From NCBI GenBank assembly GCA_029932795.1, contig JAOZPL010000029.1, positions 355 to 8,059 on the forward strand: a stretch of DNA of 7,705 bases. Direction: 5' to 3'. Origin of the DNA: Candidatus Zixiibacteriota bacterium (GTDB taxonomy: Bacteria > Zixibacteria > MSB-5A5 > GN15 > FEB-12). Position numbers and translations under genes: made by a program. Below are positions 1 through 7,705 of this stretch, piece after piece. Each line of letters opens with the position of its first letter. Position 1 is the stretch's first letter. The notes under the pieces were generated by a model that saw only the letters and a list, made by a program, of their open reading frames with translations, did no database searches and was not told where the DNA came from.

Positions 1-338
1 CCGGTGTGAATAATTCTTTCAGCTACATCCGGAGGTAGTAGTCGGTGGCCCTTGACAGCTTCAATATGGTTGTCCTCAGATACAAGCAGGAAATCAATGA
101 AATCAGGAACTGCCCGTCCGGGGCTTTCGTACTGGTCAACCGCCTGGCCGATTCTATCAAAGAGATAGTTGTTGTAGTAATCAGCAAGCTGGGATGTACC
201 GGAGGAACTCTCCAGATCCATAAGACCGTTATCGACAATCAGGTAGTAGCCCACTGCCGCTATGGCGATCGCCGGAAGGATCGAGAAGAGGAAAAAAAGC
301 CGGAACAACTTTCCTTGGAATGAGGATTTCATAACCAT
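1..338 (-). CDS. N-terminus of a membrane sensor protein, probably a histidine kinase (truncated by window edge)
   Basis: An open frame starts at ATG 336-338 and runs off the left edge after about 112 codons, so the C-terminus is missing. A second in-frame ATG at 330-332 is an equally possible start; neither has a clear Shine-Dalgarno. The first residues are basic (MKSSFQGKLFR). They are followed by one strong hydrophobic segment at about residues 12-36 (LFFLFSILPAIAIAAVGYY within it) and then a polar stretch with LADYYNNYLFDRIGQAVDQY. This is the usual start of a sensor with one membrane anchor followed by an extracytoplasmic or signalling region. The frame begins 6 bases after the Nudix stop, in the same frame, so it is probably translated by coupling as the last visible gene of the regulatory operon. 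Sensor histidine kinase is an inference from the N-terminal style and the signalling neighbours. A chemoreceptor, diguanylate cyclase or another phosphatase is also possible, because no catalytic domain is in view. Confidence 0.6.
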   Translation of the reverse strand, partial: MVMKSSFQGKLFRLFFLFSILPAIAIAAVGYYLIVDNGLMDLESSSGTSQLADYYNNYLFDRIGQAVDQYESPGRAVPDFIDFLLVSEDNHIEAVKGHRLLPPDVAERIIHT

Positions 339-344
339 GTCAAG

Positions 345-917
345 TCAGTCTGATCGTCGGTAGCGTCGTGTGTAGTCGGCCAGAGCCTGACGGTGGGCCT
401 CGAATGCGATCCGGTCGGGAAGATCGTCGAAGCTGAAGAAGCGCACCTCGAGAGCGTCATCCGCCGCGCGTGGTGTGCCGCCGACAACATCGGCCAGGTA
501 CAGCAAAAGCACGGCATTGGAGCGTGGGTCATCATGACCGCTGTACACTTCGAAAAAGGATGTCAGGTGTACCTTCAGGCCGGTTTCTTCTTCGAGTTCG
601 CGCACGGCAGTCTCAGTGGGATGTTCGTGCCATTCCATAAACCCGGCGGGGATACACCACCAGCCGACTTTCGGTGGATGGGCCCGTTTTACCAGAAGGA
701 TACGGTCATCCCTGACAATAATAGCGCCTGCCGCCGGTATCGGGTTCTGGTAGAATACGAAGTCACATGTTTCGGACGGGCACACGCGGCGTCGACGGCC
801 ATCGGTCTCTTTCTCGACCAGCGTTTCGCCGCACCGGGGACAGAAACGGTAGCCACAGTAGTCTTCCTTGCGCCTGAAAAGCTCTTCAGCATCGAAATCA
901 TCATTTCTCTTTGACAT
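345..917 (-). CDS. Nudix hydrolase with N-terminal zinc ribbon
   Basis: A 190-residue protein. Residues 21-59 form a zinc-ribbon-like segment with C26-x2-C29 and C46-x4-C51, followed by the FYQNP stretch typical of zinc-ribbon Nudix proteins. The Nudix box is perfect at residues 92-114: G92-x5-E98-x7-R106-E107-L108-x-E110-E111-x-G113-L114. The glutamates of REL-x-EE bind the divalent metal needed for hydrolysis. The family cleaves nucleoside diphosphates linked to another moiety (ADP-ribose, NADH, sugar nucleotides). The exact substrate cannot be read here. The SQPWW signature of NudC NADH pyrophosphatases is absent, so I do not call it NudC. ATG 915-917 is the only early in-frame ATG. It overlaps the 3' end of the SpoIIE-type phosphatase gene by 17 bases, implying translational coupling. 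Its place in a signalling operon suggests a housekeeping or nucleotide-signal role, which is inference only. Confidence 0.9.
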   Translation of the reverse strand: MSKRNDDFDAEELFRRKEDYCGYRFCPRCGETLVEKETDGRRRRVCPSETCDFVFYQNPIPAAGAIIVRDDRILLVKRAHPPKVGWWCIPAGFMEWHEHPTETAVRELEEETGLKVHLTSFFEVYSGHDDPRSNAVLLLYLADVVGGTPRAADDALEVRFFSFDDLPDRIAFEAHRQALADYTRRYRRSD

Positions 918-3171
918 TAGCAGAAACCTGTTTGTTCATTTTTATGGCAATAATTGTGGTGTCATCTTGCGGGGGATGGCTGGGATCATACCTGCGCACA
1001 TCACGGAGAATCTCCGTAATGATCGTCTCCGGGTCCTTGCTGCGGACTCCGGCTACAAAGTTCCTGATCCGTTCTTCACCGTATTCTTCTCCTTCAACGT
1101 TCATGGCTTCGGACAGCCCGTCAGTGAAAAGGAACAGGAGATCGTCGGGTGCAAGTTGTACGGAGGTGGAGGTGTAGTCCATTCCGGGGATAGCACCGAT
1201 AATGGGCCCGCCTATCTCAAGCAGCTCTACCTCGCCATGAGCTCTGACTAGAATGGGATAATTGTGTCCGGCGTTGACGTAATGAAACATCCCGTTTTGT
1301 GTGTCCAACTCGCCGTAGAATAGAGTCACATACTTTTCGGGTGATGTTGCAGTCGCTATCTGCTGGTTCATGTTTTTCATTATCGTAGCCATTGCGTTGC
1401 CGGTGTTGACTTCACTTCGGATGATGGCCTGTGTCTGAGCTATCAATAATGCCGCCGGCATTCCTTTACCCGAGGCGTCGGCGATAACGATTCCCAGGCG
1501 GTTGCGCTCGGTTATGGGAATAAAATCATAGAAGTCCCCTCCCACGGTCCGGGATGGTGTCGATTGAGCGCTGATGACTGTGCAGTTAAGTTTCGGTGGA
1601 GCCGTGGGTAACAGATCAAGCTGAATCTGTCGCGCCATGTTTATCTCTTCTTCCAGACGGGCCCTCTCAAGTGAGTCAGCATAGAGACGGGCATTGGTGA
1701 GTGCGGTCACCATCTGGTTGGAGAGGACGCCAAGCAGGTTGTAGTCTTCCGGGGAGTAACGGTAGCCGGCAGCCTTTGTGGTCAGGGCCAGGAAGCCCAG
1801 TAAATGTTCTGAGTCTTTGAGCGGTACAACGAGTTTCACCCGCAATTCGTGCAGGTCATTGGCCAGTTGCGAGTTTTCCTCGTAGTCTCTTAAGCTGGCG
1901 AAATTGGTGGGCGTGTCAAGAAGGTTAATCCCACGAAGCATCAGATCCTCCCGATCAATCACTTTGCGGCGCGGGTAGTCGTCACTTTTAAGGATGGCAT
2001 ATTCACCGACACTGTCATCGTAGAGCACGAAGTACACACGGTCAACGAGCAAAGCTGTTTTCAGAGTCTCTTCGATCGCCTGGCGTAGCTTGGCCTGGTC
2101 GAACAAGGATATAACCTGCCGTGAGAAACGCTGCATGATATTGCGATAGTCGGTACGTGTCCGCATGAACATGGAGTGGATAACATTGTCAACCGTATTA
2201 CTGATGGGCTGGAAAAGAAGCAGAATGAGAATGATAAACACATAGCTTACAGTTTCCGCACGATCGCCAAAGAGCGGTGTGAACAGTTCCTTGGAGCGGA
2301 GGCCCAGAAATACATAGATGCCTACCAGAATGGCTGAGGACATAGTGTAGATGAGTGACTGGCGGAAGACAAGACGGACATCTAGAAACTGGTATCGGAT
2401 GATAGCATAGGCAAAAAACCCGGCACCGGCTGTAACGGCGCCAAGTTGCAGTAACGTACCCAGGCTATTAGTGAGATCATGCGAGGTGACATGCATAGCC
2501 AGATAAGACAGAGCGTATAATCCCAATCCCGATCTGGTACCCCGCAAGGCGGCATTTGTCTGACTGAGCAGCCTGGGGTTGGTCAGGTATTTTTTCCCCG
2601 TTTCCAGGAAATATACGGCCAGGGCCGCATAGAACAGGTTAACAGCGCCGAAGATTGTCTGTTCGTAAGTGCGTGCGAAACCAAGGATGATGATGAGGCG
2701 CGAAAAGATGTACGCAATCGGCTTTAGGAAAATACTGAGAAAGCCCTCCTGTACAGCGCTGGTTGTAAGATTGTCCACAAACTGATTGAAATCAGCAAAG
2801 AAGAACATAAGCAGGAGGTGCATCACCTGCGGCAACACAATGAGGTAAACGGCTCTGGAGCTTCTGAAGGTTTTCAGGCGGTCAGCCGGAAAGTGCCAGG
2901 AGAAAACAAGCAGCGTGGGGAAAAATAGCTCCCATACCAGATACAGGTGATACAGGCTGGTCTGGCTGATCGGTGGCCCGCCTGCGGTGGACTGGTCAAG
3001 GAGTGTACCTAACGCCGCCGATATGGGGCCTAATCCAGCGAAAAAAAGCATGCCACCGGTTACACGGTTGATCCGGTTGGTTATGTTGTCCCGGGTAATC
3101 GTGATTGCCAGAAAGACCAGAAAACCACCGGTCAGAAAGTAGGTGAGCGTTTTTGCAAGCTCAAGATTCAT
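901..3171 (-). CDS. Multi-pass membrane PP2C phosphatase, SpoIIE/RsbU type, with GAF domain
   Basis: A serine phosphatase of the SpoIIE/RsbU class, expected to dephosphorylate the STAS protein encoded upstream. The start used is ATG 3169-3171, because GAGG lies 10 bases before it; ATG 3178-3180 is 3 codons earlier but has GAGG only 1 base away. From 3171 the product is 756 residues. Residues 1 to about 325 hold roughly eight to ten hydrophobic segments, resembling the 7TM-type N-terminal sensor region of some kinases. A GAF-like domain spans about 350-490 (KLVVPLKDSEHLLGFLAL core). A charged helical linker at about 495-525 contains the LEEEINMARQIQLDLLP signature that precedes SpoIIE domains. 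The PP2C domain spans about 535-745, with metal-site aspartates in GGDFYDF (D546), ADASGKG (D565), TDGLSE (D684) and QDDTT (D736/D737). All expected acidic residues are present, so it should be active. The gene starts about 30 bases after the RsbW-like gene. The signal sensed by the membrane and GAF parts is unknown. Confidence 0.93.
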   Translation of the reverse strand: MNLELAKTLTYFLTGGFLVFLAITITRDNITNRINRVTGGMLFFAGLGPISAALGTLLDQSTAGGPPISQTSLYHLYLVWELFFPTLLVFSWHFPADRLKTFRSSRAVYLIVLPQVMHLLLMFFFADFNQFVDNLTTSAVQEGFLSIFLKPIAYIFSRLIIILGFARTYEQTIFGAVNLFYAALAVYFLETGKKYLTNPRLLSQTNAALRGTRSGLGLYALSYLAMHVTSHDLTNSLGTLLQLGAVTAGAGFFAYAIIRYQFLDVRLVFRQSLIYTMSSAILVGIYVFLGLRSKELFTPLFGDRAETVSYVFIILILLLFQPISNTVDNVIHSMFMRTRTDYRNIMQRFSRQVISLFDQAKLRQAIEETLKTALLVDRVYFVLYDDSVGEYAILKSDDYPRRKVIDREDLMLRGINLLDTPTNFASLRDYEENSQLANDLHELRVKLVVPLKDSEHLLGFLALTTKAAGYRYSPEDYNLLGVLSNQMVTALTNARLYADSLERARLEEEINMARQIQLDLLPTAPPKLNCTVISAQSTPSRTVGGDFYDFIPITERNRLGIVIADASGKGMPAALLIAQTQAIIRSEVNTGNAMATIMKNMNQQIATATSPEKYVTLFYGELDTQNGMFHYVNAGHNYPILVRAHGEVELLEIGGPIIGAIPGMDYTSTSVQLAPDDLLFLFTDGLSEAMNVEGEEYGEERIRNFVAGVRSKDPETIITEILRDVRRYDPSHPPQDDTTIIAIKMNKQVSANVKEK

Positions 3172-3201
3172 CTCTTGCATGCCTCAGGTACTTATGGTTG
3201 C

Positions 3202-3621
3202 TCAGATCGCCTTGCTGATCGTAACCGTTGTCCCATGCGGGGTTGATTTGATGTCCATCTCGTCCATCAGTGATCGGACTACAAAGACGCCCCGGCCGAC
3301 TTCCTTGAGCAGGTTTTCCTGGGCAAGAGGGTCCTCAATACTCTCCGGATCAAAACCGCTTCCCTCGTCGCTGACTGTGATTCTTATCGATCCGTTGACC
3401 TTGTTGATCGTAACTGTTACCGACTTGTCCGGTGATGACTTGTTGCCGTGTAACATGGCATTGATAACGAGCTCCGAGACAGAAATGGCAATGTCGGCCA
3501 CTACCGATTCGTCCGCATCATATCCGCGTAGAGTGGCCTCAAGGAAGGCGTCAATGTCAGCGAGATATTCCTGGTCTGAAGGGACAATCATGGTGTTGCC
3601 GGTGATTACTGGTTTATCCAT
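3202..3621 (-). CDS. RsbW/SpoIIAB-type anti-sigma factor or serine kinase (HATPase_c_2)
   Basis: A 139-residue ATP-binding protein of the GHKL fold. It shows the N-box ISVSELVINAMLHGN (E50, N54, H58, N60), the G1 box VSDEGSGFDP (D85, G87, G89) and the G2 box EVGRGVFVVRSLMDE (G109, R110, G111). In this family the protein holds a target, classically a sigma factor, inactive, and phosphorylates a STAS antagonist on serine. The start is ATG 3619-3621: GGAG lies 11 bases upstream. The alternative GTG at 3664-3666 would add 15 residues and lies inside a terminator hairpin, so I reject it. It sits between the STAS gene (84 bases upstream) and the SpoIIE-type phosphatase gene, giving the full antagonist-kinase-phosphatase set. 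No sigma factor is encoded in the window, so the held target may be encoded elsewhere or may not be a sigma factor. Confidence 0.92.
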   Translation of the reverse strand: MDKPVITGNTMIVPSDQEYLADIDAFLEATLRGYDADESVVADIAISVSELVINAMLHGNKSSPDKSVTVTINKVNGSIRITVSDEGSGFDPESIEDPLAQENLLKEVGRGVFVVRSLMDEMDIKSTPHGTTVTISKAI

Positions 3622-3636
3622 TGTGTCGGTCACTCC

Positions 3637-3667
3637 AAAAAAACAGGCAGACGGTATTCCGTCCACC
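3637..3667 (-). terminator. Intrinsic terminator or attenuator between STAS and RsbW-like genes
   Basis: On the minus strand GGTGGACGG (3667-3659) pairs with CCGTCTGCC (3654-3646) around the loop AATA, giving a 9-bp stem with two G-T pairs. TG and then seven T (3643-3637) follow directly. This is a standard rho-independent terminator shape. It lies within the operon, after the STAS stop (3706) and just before the GGAG Shine-Dalgarno of the RsbW-like gene. It probably lets only part of the transcripts continue, giving more STAS than RsbW-like mRNA. Strength is inferred from shape only. Confidence 0.7.
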
Positions 3668-3705
3668 CGTGGCCATAAGGAATGGGTCTATTCTATGAAC
3701 ATCGT

Positions 3706-4044
3706 CTACTTGAAGCTCTTGACCGCGGCATCAACTGAGTCATGGGCCTCGAATACCATAATCAATTTCGTGATGGTTAAGAGCGACTGAATCTTTTCGG
3801 TGACGTTGGCGAGCTTCAGTTCGCCCTCGTTGTTGCGGAGCGTAGTGTAGCCGGAAATCAGTATACCCAGTCCCGTTGAGTTCATCCAGTCCACTTTGCT
3901 CAGATCGATAATGACTTTCTTTTTACCCTGGCCTATGAACTCGTAGAGTTTGTCATGCAGAAGACTGGCATCCGGTCCGCCCATGATCTTACCCTTTGGT
4001 TCGAGAACGACAATGCCGTCTTTCTCGTGATCACTTAGTTTCAT
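3706..4044 (-). CDS. STAS-domain anti-sigma factor antagonist (SpoIIAA/RsbV type)
   Basis: A 112-residue single STAS domain, the usual size for the SpoIIAA/RsbV family. The conserved core is KVIIDLSKVDWMNSTGLGIL at residues 43-62. S56 in NSTGLG corresponds to the serine phosphorylated by RsbW/SpoIIAB kinases (in SpoIIAA the motif is DSSGLG). The asparagine before it replaces the common aspartate, and T57 follows. Unphosphorylated protein is expected to bind the RsbW-like kinase encoded next and release that kinase's target; the SpoIIE-type phosphatase would regenerate it. ATG 4042-4044 is well supported by GGGAGG at 4059-4054, 9 bases upstream. It is the first gene of the regulatory operon, preceded by a 196-base gap after the redox operon. 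Confidence 0.94.
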   Translation of the reverse strand: MKLSDHEKDGIVVLEPKGKIMGGPDASLLHDKLYEFIGQGKKKVIIDLSKVDWMNSTGLGILISGYTTLRNNEGELKLANVTEKIQSLLTITKLIMVFEAHDSVDAAVKSFK

Positions 4045-4060
4045 TACGTGGGGCCTCCCA

Positions 4061-4075
4061 TACTATAGTTTAGTA
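4061..4075. repeat. Short inverted repeat TACTA-N5-TAGTA upstream of the STAS ribosome binding site
   Basis: TACTATAGTTTAGTA reads as TACTA, five bases, TAGTA. It contains the perfect 8-base palindrome ACTATAGT (4062-4069), which also includes the best -10-like hexamer TATAGT. It lies one base from the Shine-Dalgarno. It could be an operator, but AT-rich repeats of this size also arise by chance. Confidence 0.2.
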
Positions 4076-4088
4076 CGCAATTGTCTGT

Positions 4089-4133
4089 ATCTGGTTTCCG
4101 CGCGGACGAAGTCCGTCCGAGCTGTGGTCAGAT
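4089..4133 (-). other. Nested inverted repeat in the leader of the STAS gene
   Basis: An outer repeat ATCTG (4133-4129) and CAGAT (4093-4089) encloses an inner GC-rich hairpin CGGAC-TTC-GTCCG (4115-4103). The self-complementary CCGCGCGG (4098-4105) overlaps its foot. No T-run follows, so it is not a simple terminator. If transcription begins near 4145, the structure would lie in the 5' leader about 45 bases before the ribosome binding site. The function is unknown. It could be a stable leader stem or a protein site. Confidence 0.35.
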
Positions 4134-4240
4134 GTCCCTAAGTCTTTAATTAGCTTTCGATTGGAAATCAAGTCAAGTCGTTTTTGGCCTGATGGTAAAG
4201 TGTATGGATGGACTAATGAGAGTATGCACACAGAATGTGT

Positions 4241-4675
4241 TCAAGCGCTCCGACGTTCCGTGGATATAATCGTTTTGTACTGGAGGGCTTTGGTGGGGCA
4301 AAAATGGGCACAGACCGGGTCGCCGTCACAGAGATCGCACTTGACCACCAGAGCATTTACTTCATCCGGAAGTGTGCAGCCGAAGGGGCAGGCGGCAACA
4401 CAGGCCATGCACAATACGCAACGATCGTTGTCGAGAACCATTGCGCCCGTCTCCTCATTCCGGGTAATCGCGTTCACCAGGCAGGCTTTCATACAGGCCG
4501 GGTCTTCGCACTGCAAACAGACGACCGGTACCCAGAGGTCCTTGAAGCCCCCGTCTATTGGGTAAATGCGGCTCTTGCCCGGTTTACCATCGACCATGTG
4601 GGTGAACGAGCAGGCCAGTTCACATGTACGGCAACCGGTGCAGAGATTGGGTGTAACTACCAGACGGGCGTTCAT
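4241..4675 (-). CDS. CooF/HycB-like polyferredoxin with four [4Fe-4S] clusters
   Basis: A 144-residue electron-transfer protein. Four cysteine groups are visible: C12/C15/C18/C22, C53/C56/C61/C65, C86/C89/C92/C96 and C113/C116/C122/C126. That is sixteen ligands, enough for four cubane clusters, plus an extra C100. The order and spacing (CxxCxxCxxxC, CxxCxxxxCxxxC, CxxCxxCxxxC, CxxCxxxxxCxxxC) match the DMSO-reductase-beta/HycB/CooF class, which carries electrons between a catalytic subunit and a partner. No signal peptide is present, so it should act in the cytoplasm. ATG 4673-4675 follows the stop of the HoxU-like gene by 3 bases and has AGAGGAA about 7 bases upstream. It is the last gene of the redox operon. 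Likely role: outlet from the diaphorase subunits to an unseen enzyme. The catalytic partner cannot be named from this window. Confidence 0.9.
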   Translation of the reverse strand: MNARLVVTPNLCTGCRTCELACSFTHMVDGKPGKSRIYPIDGGFKDLWVPVVCLQCEDPACMKACLVNAITRNEETGAMVLDNDRCVLCMACVAACPFGCTLPDEVNALVVKCDLCDGDPVCAHFCPTKALQYKTIISTERRSA

Positions 4676-4678
4676 CAG

Positions 4679-5449
4679 TTATTCCTCTCTTCCCCAGTGA
4701 GTGATTTTCCCCATTGTCAGGGCGAGTTCTTTCCGGTGAGATACATCGTTAAGCTTGAAGTACTCTTCGGGAATGTCCCGATTCCGGCTCAGGTACTTGG
4801 CAAATTCGTGCGTGATCGTCGGGCGGCCAGTCTGTTCACAGACCAGCAGCTCGAACTTCTTTCCCCAGATTGTCCGCTCGGTTCCTTTGTCAGTGTACTC
4901 GATGAAGTCAGTCGGGCAGACCTGGGCGCAGGCGAGACAGCCAACACAGTCAGGCGGTGCTTCCCAGAGAGGAGGGGCGATTTCTCTGCCGTGGCCACGA
5001 TTCACTGATGAGATAGCACAGAAGCCCAGGGCATCGCAGACCCTTGTACACAGCCCGCAGAGGATACAGTCATCACCATCTGCAATCTCTTCAAAACTTG
5101 TATGAGTGATGCCATATTCGGCAGCCATCTCCTGAATCAGCCTGGCGTTCGGAGAGCGAGCGAGGAGGAGGTCGAGGATGGTTTTGCGGAGCTCCACCAC
5201 TTCCGGGCTGTGGGTATTGACGATAAGCCCCTCCTCGACCGGATAGAGGCAGGAGGTGACATAGTTTTTCCAACCCTGCCATGTCTCCTTGGTGATTTCC
5301 ACTGTGCACAGGCGGCAGGCGCCGTATGGTTCCACCGCGTCATGGTGGCAGGTGGCCGGGATATTGATGCCTTGCCGTTTGATAACGTTCAGGAGCATCT
5401 CGCCTTCTTCAGCTCGGACCACTCTCCCGTTTATTGTCAGGTTCACCAT
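4679..5449 (-). CDS. HoxU/NuoG-N-terminus-like iron-sulfur protein
   Basis: About 256 residues; numbering here is from the ATG at 5455, two codons earlier. ATG 5447-5449 is preferred because GAGGA lies 6 bases upstream of it but directly abuts the earlier ATG. Residues 1-75 are a plant-type [2Fe-2S] domain with C36-x10-C47-x2-C50-x18-C69. Residues 130-180 hold two ferredoxin motifs, C130/C133/C136/C140 and C170/C173/C176/C180. The His-Cys3 site that normally lies between these parts in NuoG, HoxU and HydA is missing: no cysteine occurs from 70 to 129, and LLLARSPNARLIQEMAAEYG replaces it. The C-terminus has C206 in CEQTGRP and no catalytic domain. The gene follows the flavoprotein stop by only a few bases. 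It should pass electrons between the NuoF-type flavoprotein and the polyferredoxin. It could also be described as a split HydA without the H-cluster domain. Confidence 0.88.
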   Translation of the reverse strand: MVNLTINGRVVRAEEGEMLLNVIKRQGINIPATCHHDAVEPYGACRLCTVEITKETWQGWKNYVTSCLYPVEEGLIVNTHSPEVVELRKTILDLLLARSPNARLIQEMAAEYGITHTSFEEIADGDDCILCGLCTRVCDALGFCAISSVNRGHGREIAPPLWEAPPDCVGCLACAQVCPTDFIEYTDKGTERTIWGKKFELLVCEQTGRPTITHEFAKYLSRNRDIPEEYFKLNDVSHRKELALTMGKITHWGREE

Positions 5450-5458
5450 TGTCATTCC

Positions 5459-7312
<1,854 letters not shown>

Positions 7313-7313
7313 G

Positions 7314-7705
7314 TCACCTGACCTTCAACAACTTGTTTATCGTTGCGACATTCACCGAGCCGTGGTACTTGCCGTTTACAATAACCACTGGTGCCATAGC
7401 GCAGGCACCCACGCAGGCCACTGTTTCCAGTGTATACTTCCCGTCTGGTGTTGTCTCTCCATCCTTGATCCCGAGCTGCCTTTCCAGTTGTTCCTGGATC
7501 AGGTTGGCGCCACGGATGTGGCAAGCCGTGCCTTTACATACTCGGACAAGGTATTTACCCCGTTTTTGCAGGCTGAAGGCGTTGTAGAACGTTGCCACAG
7601 AGAGGACCTTGCTCAATGGGACATCCAGAGTCTCGGCGGTCTGTTTAAGAGCTTCGGCGGGCAGGTAATTGTATTCTTGCTGGATTTCCTGCAGGATCAT
7701 AATGA
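7314..7705 (-). CDS. NuoE/HydC-type [2Fe-2S] thioredoxin-like subunit (5' end cut by window edge)
   Basis: The last 130 or so codons of a NuoE-family subunit are present. Numbered from the internal methionine at 7700, the cluster ligands are C55-x4-C60 (VCKGTACHIRG) and C96-x3-C100 (ACVGACAMAP), the four-cysteine pattern of the family. The upstream part LPAEALKQTAETLDVPLSKV followed by SVATFYNAF is also typical. The frame stays open past that methionine to the window edge (an ATT codon at 7703-7701), and the family normally has about 30 more residues before the LQEIQQEY stretch, so I treat the methionine as internal and the gene as partial. It ends with TGA at 7316-7314, one base before the flavoprotein ATG. 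It shuttles electrons next to the FMN subunit in the soluble NADH module. Confidence 0.93.
   Translation of the reverse strand, partial: IMILQEIQQEYNYLPAEALKQTAETLDVPLSKVLSVATFYNAFSLQKRGKYLVRVCKGTACHIRGANLIQEQLERQLGIKDGETTPDGKYTLETVACVGACAMAPVVIVNGKYHGSVNVATINKLLKVR

Larger units (their letters stand above)
4045..4240 (-). promoter_or_regulatory. Intergenic leader and putative promoter region of the regulatory operon
   Basis: This gene-free stretch separates the redox operon from the STAS gene. On the minus strand a TTGACT (4176-4171), directly followed by TTGATT, could be a -35 box. With an 18-base spacer the -10 would be TAATTA (4152-4147), a poor match. A better -10 alone, TATAGT, lies at about 4067-4062 but has no good -35 and would leave a very short leader. 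A GGGAGG ribosome binding site is at 4059-4054. Right after the redox stop, ACACA-TTC-TGTGT (4240-4228) can form a 5-bp hairpin without a T-run, so I see no intrinsic terminator for the upstream operon and read-through is possible. The promoter assignment is weak. Confidence 0.35.

Noticed and set aside
45..323. Plus-strand open frame of 92 codons
   Set aside because: It is opposite the N-terminus of the membrane sensor protein, whose basic start and hydrophobic segment make better sense.
393..914. Plus-strand open frame of 173 codons
   Set aside because: It is antisense to the Nudix gene, which has a perfect catalytic box.
3664..3666. GTG start giving a 154-residue RsbW-like protein
   Set aside because: It has no good ribosome binding site and lies within the terminator stem; ATG 3621 with GGAG is better.
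3143..3790. Plus-strand open frame of 215 codons
   Set aside because: It lies opposite the RsbW-like gene and a terminator. It is rich in Ser and Thr, as expected of an antisense shadow.
4235..5008. Long plus-strand open frame of 257 codons
   Set aside because: It lies opposite two well-supported iron-sulfur genes, and its protein shows no recognisable domain. It is an antisense shadow.

Overview
All genes that can be supported lie on the minus strand, so transcription runs from the right edge (7705) to the left edge (1). The proteins point to an anaerobic or facultatively anaerobic bacterium with roughly 50% G+C. It carries a soluble NAD(H)-linked iron-sulfur electron-transfer complex and a partner-switching signalling module. 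Nothing in the window fixes the phylum. The style (membrane SpoIIE phosphatase with small RsbW and STAS partners, HydB-type flavoprotein) would fit an uncultured lineage as well as a deltaproteobacterial or clostridial type, and I do not claim one.

Right block, 7705 to 4241: a tight operon of four redox genes. They are (i) a NuoE/HydC-type [2Fe-2S] subunit cut by the window edge, (ii) a HydB/HndC-type NuoF flavoprotein (FMN/NADH site, a 4Fe-4S site, an extra N-terminal 2Fe-2S-type domain and a C-terminal double 4Fe-4S domain), (iii) a HoxU/NuoG-N-terminus-like iron-sulfur protein and (iv) a CooF/HycB-like polyferredoxin with sixteen cluster cysteines. Together they look like the NADH-oxidising (possibly electron-bifurcating) half of a larger oxidoreductase. 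No catalytic subunit (hydrogenase, formate dehydrogenase, aldehyde oxidoreductase, Hdr) is present, so the final redox partner is unknown. The clearest oddity is an in-frame TAA (7244-7246) that separates the first 22 codons of the flavoprotein from an intact N-terminal 2Fe-2S domain. No ATG, GTG or TTG lies between that stop and the GTG at 7078.

Middle, 4240 to 4045: about 200 bases without a gene. It holds a weak promoter-like stretch, a GC-rich hairpin nested in an outer inverted repeat, a small palindrome and a strong Shine-Dalgarno for the next gene.

Left block, 4044 to 1: a regulatory operon. It encodes a STAS anti-anti-sigma-factor-like protein, an RsbW/SpoIIAB-type ATPase, a multi-pass membrane protein with GAF and SpoIIE/RsbU PP2C phosphatase domains, a zinc-ribbon Nudix hydrolase overlapping the phosphatase gene, and the N-terminus of a membrane protein, probably a sensor kinase, running off the left edge. 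The phosphatase should dephosphorylate the STAS protein, which then binds the RsbW-like kinase and releases that kinase's target. No sigma factor or other target is encoded here. A good intrinsic terminator sits between the STAS and RsbW-like genes and may set their ratio.

I did not find a wholly new system. The best leads are the interrupted flavoprotein, the partner-less diaphorase module with an altered NuoG-like subunit, and the attenuated partner-switch operon.
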